Origin: an uncultured Candidatus Saccharibacteria bacterium
GTDB taxonomy: Bacteria; Patescibacteriota; Saccharimonadia; Saccharimonadales; Saccharimonadaceae
Length of the DNA stretch: 64,000 bases
Assembly: GCA_938017675.1 (NCBI GenBank)
Contig: CALIJB010000004.1
Location: 1-64,000, forward strand
Direction of reading: 5' to 3'
This document shows positions 16,048 to 25,863 of this stretch, in pieces. The notes under the pieces were generated by a model. It saw nothing but the letters and a program-made list of their open reading frames with translations, was not told where the DNA came from and made no database searches. The position numbers and the translations under genes were made by a program. The first letter of the stretch is position 1. The number at the start of each line of letters is the position of its first letter.

Positions 16048-18965
16048 TAATTAGCTACCTTTCTGGCATATTCCCAGTGCCATGCTTCAGGTTTGCTGCC
16101 GCCGCGTTCTGCCCATTTCGGATGAACAAAGCCGTATTTGTGAGCATTAGTGGTTAGCCAATTATATACCGGTGTATCAAAGTCGCCAACGCTAATATCG
16201 GCAGCTAATCCCCAGCCGTGATTAGAGCTGCATGGTGGAGCTGGTTTAGCTAGGCCACCTTGATAACGTGAACTATTGGGGTCGGCGTATGCTATTTGAG
16301 TCTCGCAATCACGATACGCCTCGTTAATACCTAAATCACTACCTGTTTCGGACTTGTAAGCCTTATTCATTTCTTCCATAGCAGCAGCGGCCTGTTTATG
16401 CATTCTTTCGCTAGAGAACGATAGAGTAACGAGCTCGTTGTCTGGAAGGGCGCCATTATTGAGACCCTTCCAGACAGATACATCATCACCGCCTTCTGCT
16501 GCAGGTTGAGCTTGGTCAAATTCTGGCTCACCTACAGCACTACCAACGCTAGTACTAGTGGATGCTGTTGAAGTTGATGTTGGTTTAGTTGTTTTATCTG
16601 GATCCTCATCCATACCATCGACAGTGCGTTTGTCGATTTGGTATAGGTTGTATAGGGCGCGCTGCCGGCTGTCGACGGTGCATTCTTTGGTGTTTATGAT
16701 GCTAGCTTGGTTGCAAGTGTCTATCCAGTCTTGCAGCTCGCTATTACTCTTTACTTTGCCGTCTTCGTCGATATCGCCGGAAGCGCTCAATTCGCTAGCT
16801 ACTTGATCAGGTTCTATACCCATATAATCAGTTGGTACGCCGTATTGAACGTCGCAGGCTGGACCGACAGCGATGTCTTTTTCGTTGGCTAGTACCGAGT
16901 TTTGCGTGCATTTGTTCTCGTCGATGATATTTTTGGCATAAGCCGACGGATTGAATAGATTAAACAGCGACGAGGTAGATATCGACGAGATAGCCGACAC
17001 GAACGCTAATGGACTCGACGCCATACCTAAATACGGTACGAATCGTATAGCGATTGACCCCAGGAAAGTATTCGGACTAGAGATGTCGAATGGGCTGTGT
17101 GTTAAGCGGTCTTCTTCGGCTAGGGCAATACGCTCGGGCTGGACAATTTGCTCGTCGAAGGCAACTTTTTGCTGGACGGTTAGCGGTGCATTGCCAGTAT
17201 AGCTGGCTTGGTCGGCCATGCTGTTTGATAAGCCCACGCCAGTGATGTCGCCGACATCAGTGCCAGTTGCTCCCTTGGTTTTGTCACCTAGGAAGTATTC
17301 GGCTAATGCTTTCATATCTACCCAGTTACCGAATGTGTCAATGGCGGTTTGTACGATACCTCCCATGGCTGAACTGAGCTGCTGCTGTACAGATTCAAGC
17401 GACAATATACCTTCGAGAGCAAATTCTCCTGCCGTCCAGGCCCAGCCGACTGGCCCTAGTCCGTTTTTGATGCCATCAAAAACCTCAACAGCAACTTCGG
17501 CCGCCGTCGAGCCGACCAGGTCGCACCCTACCTTGACAGGCTCGCTATTGACGACACCTAGGTAGGTAGCAAGCGCGCCGCCGACTCCTGGTATATAAGA
17601 CGACGAACTGCCAGATGTACCTAGGCCCATAGTATATTTCATCAGTTTAGAGTCAGTGGCAGGTTTTTTGATAGAACCGTCTTTCTTGGTGTATGATTGA
17701 GTAAGGATAGTCGCTACGTTGTTGACCATTTCCGGAGTGGCCTCGCCCTTTTTGATGGCATCAGCGGCTGTCAAAAAGGTATAACCTAGTTTGGCGTACT
17801 GAGCAATTCGAAAAGCCTTATTGATGTTGACTATCACATTTGGCGCCTTGGCCGCCGCGCAAATGCCTTGAGCCATCATCAGTTTGGCATCGCCGCCTTT
17901 TTTGGCAGTTTTTTTGGCTTCTTTCTTGGCAAAATCACCAGCCTCTTCGGCGATTTCTTTCTTGATTTTGTCGCCGCCTTTGTCCTCAATTTTTGTTAAT
18001 TCGTCTGTGGCTTCGGTTAGGGCTTTTTTGGCTTTTTTGGTGTTCAGTTTATCGGCGACTTTTTTAGTAACACCTATTTTTTTGAGGAACTTGACCGCAG
18101 CGTCGTCAACCCAGTTCACCCAGCGCGGATTATAGGCGCGCCGGAAAGCGTTGCGAAGTTTAGGGTTATTGCGCAGCGCCTTTTTGAAATCTTTGGCGGA
18201 TATTTTTTCGCCGTCTATCAGATAGTGAGCTGGCCGCTTGCCGCCGATTAACTTGCCTTTTTCGATAACTTCGCCAGCTTCATCCAGAGCTTTGACGCCG
18301 GCTTTGTCGAGCTGTTTGAGCTGGTAATTAGTCGGTTTGTGAAAGCGGCAGGCGATTTTAACTAATGTACAAGAACCAGATGTGGCATTATCAGCTAGGC
18401 GCCGCGACAAAATCCGGTTTGATCGCGACGATGACGTATATTGCTGCTGATCAATATTGGTGACGATTGACTCTTTGATGGATACCAGTAACGAGCCCAT
18501 GATGCTAGTCGACGAACCGATACCAACAGCACCGACTAGTAGCATGCTGGCTACCGCGCCAGTCGGGCCAAATCGTTTGAGCTTATTCATAGCCGAAAAG
18601 CCGCCTGATTTACCCTTGTCCTTCTTAGGCTTGTTTAGGTCTCTCGAGGTGTTGTCGCGCCAGCCGTCTTGCTGCTGCGATTGCTTCTCTTTGTTATTGA
18701 TATTGCCAGCGGCGTCGCCATTACTGCTACCGCTGCTAGCCGCTTCGTTGCCGCGTTTGGCTGGTTTTTTGTTCTCCATCCTCGACAAATTTCGGCTGAC
18801 GGTATCATCCCAGTGCGCCTGGCTCGGCGACATTTCGCGCTCCCAGGCGTCGAAATCGTCGGCATGGCCTTGGTCTGTGGGTGTCTGCATCTGACGCTCC
18901 CACTGGTCAAAGTCGTCGGCGTTGTCTTGGCTGGTGTCTGGTCTTTCTCTTGTACCTAGCGGCAT
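16047..18965 (-). CDS. Large membrane protein with C-terminal VanY-type D,D-carboxypeptidase domain
   Basis: The 972-residue product has a hydrophilic N-terminus with two similar short repeats (DDFDQWERQM, DDFDAWEREM), a membrane helix near residues 135-160, a Lys-rich region, other hydrophobic segments around 370-390 and 640-670, and a C-terminal VanY-type peptidase. The zinc site is intact: His916 and Asp923 in SSNHGWGLAADI, and His963 in EAWHWEY. Such enzymes trim the D-Ala end of stem peptides. The long middle region is of no family I recognise. The peptidase end suggests a wall-facing component of the T4SS-like machine. A TATAAT box ends 6 nt before the ATG, implying a leaderless operon. 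Confidence 0.8.
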   Translation of the reverse strand: MPLGTRERPDTSQDNADDFDQWERQMQTPTDQGHADDFDAWEREMSPSQAHWDDTVSRNLSRMENKKPAKRGNEAASSGSSNGDAAGNINNKEKQSQQQDGWRDNTSRDLNKPKKDKGKSGGFSAMNKLKRFGPTGAVASMLLVGAVGIGSSTSIMGSLLVSIKESIVTNIDQQQYTSSSRSNRILSRRLADNATSGSCTLVKIACRFHKPTNYQLKQLDKAGVKALDEAGEVIEKGKLIGGKRPAHYLIDGEKISAKDFKKALRNNPKLRNAFRRAYNPRWVNWVDDAAVKFLKKIGVTKKVADKLNTKKAKKALTEATDELTKIEDKGGDKIKKEIAEEAGDFAKKEAKKTAKKGGDAKLMMAQGICAAAKAPNVIVNINKAFRIAQYAKLGYTFLTAADAIKKGEATPEMVNNVATILTQSYTKKDGSIKKPATDSKLMKYTMGLGTSGSSSSYIPGVGGALATYLGVVNSEPVKVGCDLVGSTAAEVAVEVFDGIKNGLGPVGWAWTAGEFALEGILSLESVQQQLSSAMGGIVQTAIDTFGNWVDMKALAEYFLGDKTKGATGTDVGDITGVGLSNSMADQASYTGNAPLTVQQKVAFDEQIVQPERIALAEEDRLTHSPFDISSPNTFLGSIAIRFVPYLGMASSPLAFVSAISSISTSSLFNLFNPSAYAKNIIDENKCTQNSVLANEKDIAVGPACDVQYGVPTDYMGIEPDQVASELSASGDIDEDGKVKSNSELQDWIDTCNQASIINTKECTVDSRQRALYNLYQIDKRTVDGMDEDPDKTTKPTSTSTASTSTSVGSAVGEPEFDQAQPAAEGGDDVSVWKGLNNGALPDNELVTLSFSSERMHKQAAAAMEEMNKAYKSETGSDLGINEAYRDCETQIAYADPNSSRYQGGLAKPAPPCSSNHGWGLAADISVGDFDTPVYNWLTTNAHKYGFVHPKWAERGGSKPEAWHWEYARKVAN

Positions 18966-18977
18966 AATCTTATTATA
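18966..18977 (-). promoter_or_regulatory. -10 box for the VanY-hydrolase operon, leaderless
   Basis: On the minus strand TATAAT (18972-18977) ends 6 nt before the ATG at 18965. No ribosome-binding site fits between. Confidence 0.6.
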
Positions 18978-18991
18978 ACCTTTTTAAGCTA

Positions 18992-20842
18992 TTATGTCTG
19001 CTCCTCGGCAGCCGCGGCGGCGGCTTGTTGTAGCGTTGCCTGCGGGTTGGTGGTAATCAAGCCAGTTTCGGTGTCGCTGGCGACAATCTGGATATGAACG
19101 TGATTCTGCCCGGCAAAGAATAACCCCTGCCCGACCGGGAAATTGGCTAGGCGCTTGCGTTCTTCTTCGGTTAATTTGAAAACATCGCCAAGCACATCGA
19201 CAGCGCTCGACGATTGCTTTAGCAGCAATTGCATTGATGAGTTCGAGACGATAGCGCGGCCCATTTTGCTACCCATGAAGTCCTCGACGTCCTGAGTGAT
19301 AGTCGTCAGGCCTAGGTAATATTTACGAGCGCGCTTGGCTAAACTAAACATAAAGTTCGCCGAGTCGTCATATTTCATCAGCTGCCAAGCCTCATCGACG
19401 ATTAACATGCGCTTTTTCTGCTGGGTACGGACAATATTCCAAATATGGCTAAGAACGATATACATGGCTACTGGCCGCAATTCGTCCTCGAGGTCGCGAA
19501 TGTTAAAGACGACCATATTGTTGTTGATATCAATATTGCTCTGCTGGCTAAAGATACCAGCAAACGTGCCAGTGGTATATTTGCGCAGGCGCTGCGCCAA
19601 CTGCGGGCCAGTACCGCCCATGTGTAGCAGGGTATCATATAGATCGCCCATTGTCGGCGGTACCGAAGTGTGCGTCAATGGATCGCTAGTGATGCCGACG
19701 CGAGCGTAAGTATCAATCAAGCCTTGGTCGAGGTCGGCCTCTTCGGATGGCGATAAGCCGATACCAGCGCTATTAGCCGAAGCTCCGCCCAGCATCAGCC
19801 GCAGCAATCCGTGCAGCGTCACTAGATTGGCGCGCAGGGCGTCGTCGGCTTCTTCGTTATCGATAACTTTTGGCAGATCAAAAGGATTAATTCGCGTGTC
19901 GCTGCTGAGGCTGAGCCGAATATAGCTGCCGCCAACAGCGTCGCTTAGCCGCTGGTACTCGTTTTCTGGGTCGATAATCAGGATATCGGCGCCCATCATC
20001 ATGCTGCGAAGAGCCTCTAGCTTGACAGTAAACGACTTGCCGGCGCCAGATTTAGCGAATACTACCATGTTGGCGTTCTCTAGCGTGTAGCGGTCGAAAA
20101 TCACCAGGCCGTTGTTGTGCATATTGATACCGTACAAAATACCGTTTTCTTGGGTTAAGTCGGCGCTAGTGAATGGGAAGCTGGTACTGACGGCGCCAGT
20201 GTTCATATTGCGGCGAATTTGTAGTTGGTCGCTCATTTGCGGCACCGTACTGTTGAGGCCTTGTTCTTGCTGGCTAGAGGCGGTTTTGCTATAAACCAGC
20301 ATTTGCCCGAAGAATGTCTCGATCGAGTGCTGTACATAGCCTAATTCCTCTAAGCTATCGCCGTAAATAGTTACGTACAGGCCGTAGCGGAAAAAGCGCT
20401 CTGATCCGACCTGCAGCTCGTCGCGCAGTTCCTCGGCGTCCTGCAAGGCAGCTTCTTTGGCTGGGTCGCGCGTCTTGCCTTTTTCGGCATTAATCGCCAT
20501 ATCGGCCTCTAGCTGAGTAACTTTTTTGCGCAAGTTTTTGAGGACAATCGCTGTATCGACAGGATAAATAAACATGCTGATATCGAGGACTTGATCAATG
20601 TTAATTAATCCCGATAGCCAGCCCGTATACAACCGGCGCGGATAACCGTAGACATACATAGTTCGGCCGTATTTGGTGCCGATACGGAAATAAGCTGAAT
20701 GGATTTCGAGGCTGCTCGGCGCGATTAAGTCGCGCAGCGTGGTCATACCCTTGAGGAAAGCTTGTTCGACCTCTGCCTGCTCGCGCTCGCGCTGCTGGGC
20801 GGCGATATCTAGCGGATCCATCTTTTTCTTGCGGGCCATCAC
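18992..20842 (-). CDS. VirB4-family ATPase
   Basis: A 616-residue cytoplasmic ATPase that would power the T4SS-like machine. It contains Walker A (VVFAKSGAGKSFTVK, about residue 265), the ENEYQRL motif after DILIIDP, Walker B RMLIVDEAWQLM near residue 480, and the following GLTTITQDVEDF, all as in VirB4/TraC ATPases. The N-terminal third includes a coiled region (about 110-150). Its start overlaps the stop of the TraC-like gene (ATGA), so the two are coupled and may be halves of a classical longer VirB4/TraC: the upstream protein looks like the N-terminal TraC domain and this one the motor. Confidence 0.92.
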   Translation of the reverse strand: MMARKKKMDPLDIAAQQREREQAEVEQAFLKGMTTLRDLIAPSSLEIHSAYFRIGTKYGRTMYVYGYPRRLYTGWLSGLINIDQVLDISMFIYPVDTAIVLKNLRKKVTQLEADMAINAEKGKTRDPAKEAALQDAEELRDELQVGSERFFRYGLYVTIYGDSLEELGYVQHSIETFFGQMLVYSKTASSQQEQGLNSTVPQMSDQLQIRRNMNTGAVSTSFPFTSADLTQENGILYGINMHNNGLVIFDRYTLENANMVVFAKSGAGKSFTVKLEALRSMMMGADILIIDPENEYQRLSDAVGGSYIRLSLSSDTRINPFDLPKVIDNEEADDALRANLVTLHGLLRLMLGGASANSAGIGLSPSEEADLDQGLIDTYARVGITSDPLTHTSVPPTMGDLYDTLLHMGGTGPQLAQRLRKYTTGTFAGIFSQQSNIDINNNMVVFNIRDLEDELRPVAMYIVLSHIWNIVRTQQKKRMLIVDEAWQLMKYDDSANFMFSLAKRARKYYLGLTTITQDVEDFMGSKMGRAIVSNSSMQLLLKQSSSAVDVLGDVFKLTEEERKRLANFPVGQGLFFAGQNHVHIQIVASDTETGLITTNPQATLQQAAAAAAEEQT

Positions 20843-21723
20843 CTAACCTCCTTGTGGGTGTACGGATTATTACCTTCGCCCTTGCGGACGTATAGCGACG
20901 CTACATCGCCAAAGTCGTCAAGCGGCTCTCGTACAGCTGTATCTGGATTATATATATTGTAATATAATTCGCCTAGCTGCTTGGTATTGAGCTGAATAGA
21001 ATAAACGCCGACGCGCATTAGCCCGCCAATCACCGAATCGACGCGGTTTTTGATTTCTTCTTTGGCTTTGGCGTAGGTCTCAGTGTCGATTTTGGTGACA
21101 TTTTCTTTTTTGCTACCAAATAATATCGAGAATATCCCCTTGCTCTGTTGGACGATATTGGTAACGTCGCCAGTCGGAAAATACGGAATGACCACAAAAA
21201 AGCTTTTGTCCATGATGTTAGCTTCTTGCGACAAAACATCGATAAAGTTGATATAATCGTCCATCAATACGCCTAGCAGCATGTTGTCCTGGTCGCGCCG
21301 CAGAGCGTCGAGCTTATCGAGATACGGCCCTATATCGACCCGCTGCGAGCGAATGAATATTTGAATTGGAAAATATAAAGCATTGAGGAAATCTTGATAG
21401 CTTAGCTCGACGCCGTCGCGTTCGCGCGAGCTCATCAGGTCGAAGTTGATCGATTTGCAAGCAACAATAGCGCGAAACGATCCGTCGTTCATCACCACCA
21501 TGCTGTCGCGTAATTCTGAAAAAATCAGGGAATTTTGGGTGCTAGTGGCCTTTGGCTGTTCTTTACCTTTGCCCTTTTTCGGGTCGGTCGATGATGGTGC
21601 GTCAGGATTGCCAGCGGGGTTGCCTGGTGCCGCGATATTTTGCCCAGAACCAGCAACAGCCGGCGGCATCGGCGCTGGCATTGGTGCTTGATTCGGCGGT
21701 AAATTGTTTGGCGGCACCCCCAC
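20839..21723 (-). CDS. TraC-like domain protein, partner of VirB4
   Basis: A 294-residue protein with a Pro/Ala-rich, probably disordered N-terminus (residues 1-60), then a domain with the pattern RDSMVVMNDGSFRAIVACKS, ALYFPIQIFIRSQRVDI and DKSFFVVIPYFPTGD. This pattern is typical of the TraC-like proteins that sit between PrgI and VirB4 genes in CPR and some Gram-positive loci. It probably forms the platform to which VirB4 docks. The gene is 12 nt after the prgI-like gene with a GGAG site, and overlaps virB4 by 4 nt. Confidence 0.8.
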   Translation of the reverse strand: MGVPPNNLPPNQAPMPAPMPPAVAGSGQNIAAPGNPAGNPDAPSSTDPKKGKGKEQPKATSTQNSLIFSELRDSMVVMNDGSFRAIVACKSINFDLMSSRERDGVELSYQDFLNALYFPIQIFIRSQRVDIGPYLDKLDALRRDQDNMLLGVLMDDYINFIDVLSQEANIMDKSFFVVIPYFPTGDVTNIVQQSKGIFSILFGSKKENVTKIDTETYAKAKEEIKNRVDSVIGGLMRVGVYSIQLNTKQLGELYYNIYNPDTAVREPLDDFGDVASLYVRKGEGNNPYTHKEVR

Positions 21724-21735
21724 TCCTTTCTTTGC

Positions 21736-22722
21736 CTAGCGCAGCGAAATGAATACTTCGCTGTCTTCTTTCTTCTGTTTGACTCGATCTACTTCGTGCT
21801 GCAGGGCGGCGATCGACAAGCCGCTATTATTAGCTAAACTAATTATATCATCTGAAGCCGCTGTTGCGCTAGTGTTTGCTGTTGGTTCGGCTGGCTTGGT
21901 TGGCTCTGTTGAGCTAGCTTGAATAGGACTGTTGGCGGTTGTGTTGCCTTGCTGGTTCGTAGGCTGAATAACTGATTGGTGAATGGTCGGGTAAGGATTG
22001 AACTTTGGCAAATGTTCATCGTTTTGCATGGCCGTATCACCGACGTTATCATTATCAAAGGCTTGAGGCGCCTGAGGAGGCGGTGTCTGGTTGGTCGTCG
22101 GCTGCGGTGTTGGCGCTTGCGTCTGCGCCTGATAATACATATTTTGGATAATTCGGTCGTGGCGCTCTTGGTCTGCCCGCGAAATCATAGCGTCGAACTT
22201 TCTGGCGACACTGCCGTCTTCGTCGAGCATGCCAACTGTTTGCTGAGCTGCGTAATATTGGTCTGACACCATCGAACTGTTCGGGGTTGGTTCGGTGGTA
22301 TGGCGGATCGACCAACCCTTGGTGTCGGCGATATCTGCTAGATACGACAGGCGCTTTTCGGTCTCCGTCTGCGATAGGTCCTTTGTCAGATGCTCGTCGA
22401 CAGCCTTTGGCACGGTTATCTCGATCAGCGATTCGATACCGTCGGGCGACCAGACGCGCTTGTGCGGCTTCAGTCTATAAGAGATAATAGCTGCTACATA
22501 GATCTCCATCGGCTGATCCTTGCGCAGCGGCAGCGCCAACACGGTGAAAAATATGATAACTGGCAAAGGAATAATTGCCAAACCGATAAATATCTGACCC
22601 AATCCCCAGGCTAAGGCAACAGCAACAGCAGCAATTATCAGGTAGATGAACTGCCGAAAACTAAACGGTCCGATCAGCTTGTCTTCTGCCTCGACGTCTT
22701 GTGCGACTTTATATTCTGCCAT
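21736..22722 (-). CDS. PrgI family membrane protein
   Basis: A 328-residue protein whose first 110 residues match PrgI (YKVAQDVEAEDKLIGPFSFRQF, two close helices at about 22-75, then KDQPMEIYVAAIISYRLKPHKRVW). PrgI is a VirB3-like inner membrane subunit. The remainder is a hydrophilic tail, with a conserved-looking segment LSYLADIADTKGWSIRHTTEPTPNSSM and long Gln/Pro/Thr-rich stretches. It starts the PrgI-TraC-VirB4 operon; a TATAAT box ends 7 nt before the ATG. Confidence 0.88.
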   Translation of the reverse strand: MAEYKVAQDVEAEDKLIGPFSFRQFIYLIIAAVAVALAWGLGQIFIGLAIIPLPVIIFFTVLALPLRKDQPMEIYVAAIISYRLKPHKRVWSPDGIESLIEITVPKAVDEHLTKDLSQTETEKRLSYLADIADTKGWSIRHTTEPTPNSSMVSDQYYAAQQTVGMLDEDGSVARKFDAMISRADQERHDRIIQNMYYQAQTQAPTPQPTTNQTPPPQAPQAFDNDNVGDTAMQNDEHLPKFNPYPTIHQSVIQPTNQQGNTTANSPIQASSTEPTKPAEPTANTSATAASDDIISLANNSGLSIAALQHEVDRVKQKKEDSEVFISLR

Positions 22723-22735
22723 ACTGCTTATTATA
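22723..22735 (-). promoter_or_regulatory. -10 box for the PrgI-TraC-VirB4 operon, leaderless
   Basis: TATAAT on the minus strand (22730-22735) ends 7 nt before the ATG at 22722. No Shine-Dalgarno sequence fits in the gap. Confidence 0.6.
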
Positions 22736-22778
22736 GCGCATAAGAATACTTTATGTAGCTGCTAGTACGCCGTGTATC

Positions 22779-25775
22779 TTAGTTGCCGTCGCCTTGGTTG
22801 TTATCGTTACCGCCTTGGTCATTACCACCTTGATCGCGATTATTCTGATTATTCTGATTATTCTGATTATTACCACCGCCAGAACCATGATTTTGCGGTA
22901 AAGGAATATTATTAATCTCTCTACGTACTGCATTTTGAAGTCCACCAGCTCGTTTAGGGTCATTTTCCAGATCAGCGCGGGCTCTGGACAGTGAATGCAT
23001 ATATGAATTGTCGCCATTCTGAGAGTTTTGCGCAGCAAACGTTACCATTTGCCGAATTTGTTCTGCTCCCGCATTAGCTAGACCTTCGCCGCTAACCTTA
23101 TCCCTTATGTAATCGCTCATAGCTGCTTGTTCATTGTAAGTACCCTGCCGGATAGCTTCGAGCTGCTTGCCGCCTACCCATGGTGCTTTTTTGGCGCCAG
23201 ATTGACCGATGGCATCGGCAGCTTCTTTTTGTAGCGAGGCGTCCCCAAATGAGGCGGAAGCTGTAGCTAAGTCAGCAGCTTGTTTACCGGTCATATGCGG
23301 GGCTAGAGCCTGCATGGCGGCGCGTCGCTGATAGGATGATATACCTTTTAAATCTACTTTGTTACCATCTTTATCTACACCAGTAGCTATCTCAGCCAAA
23401 CGATCAGACGACATATTGTTGTCGGCGATCCAGGCGTTAGCCATCTTCATGCGTTCTTTATCTTCTTCCAATAAGGCCATTGATCCAACCAATTTGCGTT
23501 TCTGGCCGAAATCGCCGCTCTTAGCATTAAGTCTTCTATTGGCTGCTGATCGCCAGTTTCTAAAGTTGGCAATACCTCCTCTACCTCGATAAGTGCCGCC
23601 ACGTATCTGAGCGTTCCTAAGCTGCGCCTTTTCGCGGCGATGCTTACCAAACTGGCTAGTGAGTTTATTTTCTCGCCACTTGCCGACCTTGTCGGTCATT
23701 TTATCTCGACCCTTGTTCATCTTTTTATTAGCCCAGGCAATTGCTCCGCCAATACCGATAATTTCGACAGCGCTTCTGACTAGTTTCGGCACTACTAATA
23801 GAGGTGCGAATATCAATAGAGTAATAACAGATTTCAAGATAAAATCATTATCCTCAACGCTAGCACCAAGAATTCTTGCTGCTAAATTACTAGCTCCATA
23901 TACTAATCCCACCATCGGGAAGACCATTAGAGCAGCCTTGAAAACATTCCACCATTTTTTATATAAACCTTCGGTATTTGGCATTATCATCGCGGCAAAT
24001 GCTAGCGGTGATATCACGGTACATAGGATGATGATAGCCTCTCGTACGCCCAGCAAGAAAATCGTAGTCACTGCCGTGATTACCACGAACAGTAGTACCG
24101 AAATTACTGTCGCTAACGCGAAGTATCCTACTGTCAACAATAGAGCACCAGCCGCGATGCCGCTAATCCATCCTTGGTCGCTATCATTCCAATCTCCTGC
24201 TGGCATACCGCCGACGGCAACGGTCGAGATGAAATTGAAAGCGCTTGACCCAACGACGTTCGACAGGTCTACCAGTAATCCGCATATATAAAATGACGCA
24301 TTGACTACAATTACGCCGATAATTAGCTTAGGTAACATGCGTTTAATGCCGTAATTATCTAAACCGTATCCAGTTATCTGCGAATAGATAACGAATAAAA
24401 AGAATATGACGAATAAGATATTCGCATAATCGCGAATCTTCGACCAATACGAATAGACAGAGCCCTCGGAAGTATCGCCTAGAATGCTTTTTGTATCAAC
24501 AGTTAACATTTTGACTAGTCTCGCGCGTGCCCCCTCAGACATACTGGCTAGAGTATTGACGACTGGGCAAATTACCCAGCCAATATAGTCGATTTTGCAG
24601 TTTTCTTGGTCTTCTTCTGAGTTTCCTTGCGGGTTTGCGCTTGCTGTCGGATCTGTTATAGGATCGCTTCCGTTTGGATCCTTGGAGGGATTGGGTGCTT
24701 TCTTCGTTGCAAAGAAGATACCTAATTTACAACTTTCAATTTCTTCACTTCTTATAGTAATTTCACCGTTAGGTCCTTTGGTGGGATATTTTTCGTTACA
24801 ATATTGTTCACCTTGACTTGCATGATTATATCCATCTATACAAGCTTCCTTATTGGTTACTGCTGGATCACTACATGCTTCCTCGGCCGTCTTAGGGGCT
24901 GGTACTGTTATAGCCGGGTTTGATGTCGATGATTCTTTGTACAATTTATAATCCTTAAGCCACCTAGACATGTATTCAGCTGCAATAGTTTTACACGACC
25001 ATTCCATAGGCTTTAAAACTCCATTTTCTGTAGGATTAAAAGGAGATACTTTTTTATTTGGATTATTGAGTCTATATACATGGTTTTCGGTAGTGCCTAG
25101 TTGTGTTGTGCTATTGTATATAAAGACAGGAACCGTAGCATCTGTACTTGAATTTATGTCGGTAGACTGGATGTCCGTACCAACGATCCCCATGTCTGTA
25201 AAATCGCCGCACATGATATCGCTTTTAAGTGCTTGATACCCTAAATAGTAGGCGTATTCATTCAGCGGGGCGACTGCTGCTATGGCGTTTGCTATGTTGT
25301 GCTCTTTGATACCTACATAGTCGCTACTTGTTAGTTTTCCGCTGCAGGCTTTTTCTTTTCCATTAATATAATCTTCTCCCATGCCACAGAAAATACTAAA
25401 AAGAGTGGCGCCTTGCCAGCCTGCGTCGTGTAAAAGGCTTATTATGGTATCGTAATGATAACTTTCACAATTCATGTCACCGTTGTCTGTGTCAATAAAG
25501 CCTGCAGCCACTTGTCCAGTAAAAAACGATACTATACCTTCTGTTGGCGTGAGTTGAGATACGTAATAATCTCTAGAGTTATTGGGTTGTATCTCAAAAC
25601 ATGCGGCGAGTGAGTTTAATTTCAAACGTCTTTTGCCCTCATCTTCTATCGACTGCCTAGTATAGATAGGGTCGCCCTTTTTTGCCGTAGTAGATCGAGA
25701 CAGAATTGTTACCACTGATGTCAATGATATAATAGCGGCTAGAGATATTAAGATTATTTTTTTTATTACTCTCAT
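22779..25775 (-). CDS. VirB6/TrbL-like polytopic membrane protein 1
   Basis: I start it at ATG 25775 (MRVIKKIILISLAAI, a signal-like helix), giving 998 residues; a start at 25820 would lie inside a terminator hairpin. The N-terminal 400 residues are extracytoplasmic and Cys-rich. A cluster of helices follows (about 450-720), with SYWSKIRDYANILFVIFFLF and NYGIKRMLPKLIIGVIVVNA shared almost motif for motif with the protein at 27785-30946. A long basic cytoplasmic domain comes next, then an Asn/Gln/Gly-rich tail. VirB6 proteins form the inner-membrane channel. The two copies are paralogues. Confidence 0.8.
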   Translation of the reverse strand: MRVIKKIILISLAAIISLTSVVTILSRSTTAKKGDPIYTRQSIEDEGKRRLKLNSLAACFEIQPNNSRDYYVSQLTPTEGIVSFFTGQVAAGFIDTDNGDMNCESYHYDTIISLLHDAGWQGATLFSIFCGMGEDYINGKEKACSGKLTSSDYVGIKEHNIANAIAAVAPLNEYAYYLGYQALKSDIMCGDFTDMGIVGTDIQSTDINSSTDATVPVFIYNSTTQLGTTENHVYRLNNPNKKVSPFNPTENGVLKPMEWSCKTIAAEYMSRWLKDYKLYKESSTSNPAITVPAPKTAEEACSDPAVTNKEACIDGYNHASQGEQYCNEKYPTKGPNGEITIRSEEIESCKLGIFFATKKAPNPSKDPNGSDPITDPTASANPQGNSEEDQENCKIDYIGWVICPVVNTLASMSEGARARLVKMLTVDTKSILGDTSEGSVYSYWSKIRDYANILFVIFFLFVIYSQITGYGLDNYGIKRMLPKLIIGVIVVNASFYICGLLVDLSNVVGSSAFNFISTVAVGGMPAGDWNDSDQGWISGIAAGALLLTVGYFALATVISVLLFVVITAVTTIFLLGVREAIIILCTVISPLAFAAMIMPNTEGLYKKWWNVFKAALMVFPMVGLVYGASNLAARILGASVEDNDFILKSVITLLIFAPLLVVPKLVRSAVEIIGIGGAIAWANKKMNKGRDKMTDKVGKWRENKLTSQFGKHRREKAQLRNAQIRGGTYRGRGGIANFRNWRSAANRRLNAKSGDFGQKRKLVGSMALLEEDKERMKMANAWIADNNMSSDRLAEIATGVDKDGNKVDLKGISSYQRRAAMQALAPHMTGKQAADLATASASFGDASLQKEAADAIGQSGAKKAPWVGGKQLEAIRQGTYNEQAAMSDYIRDKVSGEGLANAGAEQIRQMVTFAAQNSQNGDNSYMHSLSRARADLENDPKRAGGLQNAVRREINNIPLPQNHGSGGGNNQNNQNNQNNRDQGGNDQGGNDNNQGDGN
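22837..22873. repeat. 9-bp tandem repeat in the VirB6-like tail
   Basis: The unit GATTATTCT repeats about four times on the plus strand and codes for repeated Gln-Asn-Asn at the C-terminus of the VirB6-like protein. Such a repeat can change copy number by slippage while keeping frame. Confidence 0.7.
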
Positions 25776-25806
25776 GGTTACTATATAGTTTATCAATATA
25801 CAATAT

Positions 25807-25835
25807 AAAATACCAGCCATTTTGACTGGTATTTT
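25807..25835 (-). terminator. Hairpin between the lipoprotein and VirB6-like genes
   Basis: ACCAG and CTGGT flank a 9-nt loop, with AAAAT before and ATTTT after; on the minus strand the arm is followed by a short T-run. It can end transcription from the lipoprotein genes. Confidence 0.6.
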
Positions 25836-25863
25836 GCGCTTGTACTTTTATGCAAATATTAGA

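Noticed and set aside
23659..24291. Plus-strand ORF of 210 codons within the VirB6-like gene
   Set aside because: Shadow of the membrane-helix codons in the real minus-strand gene; no ribosome site.
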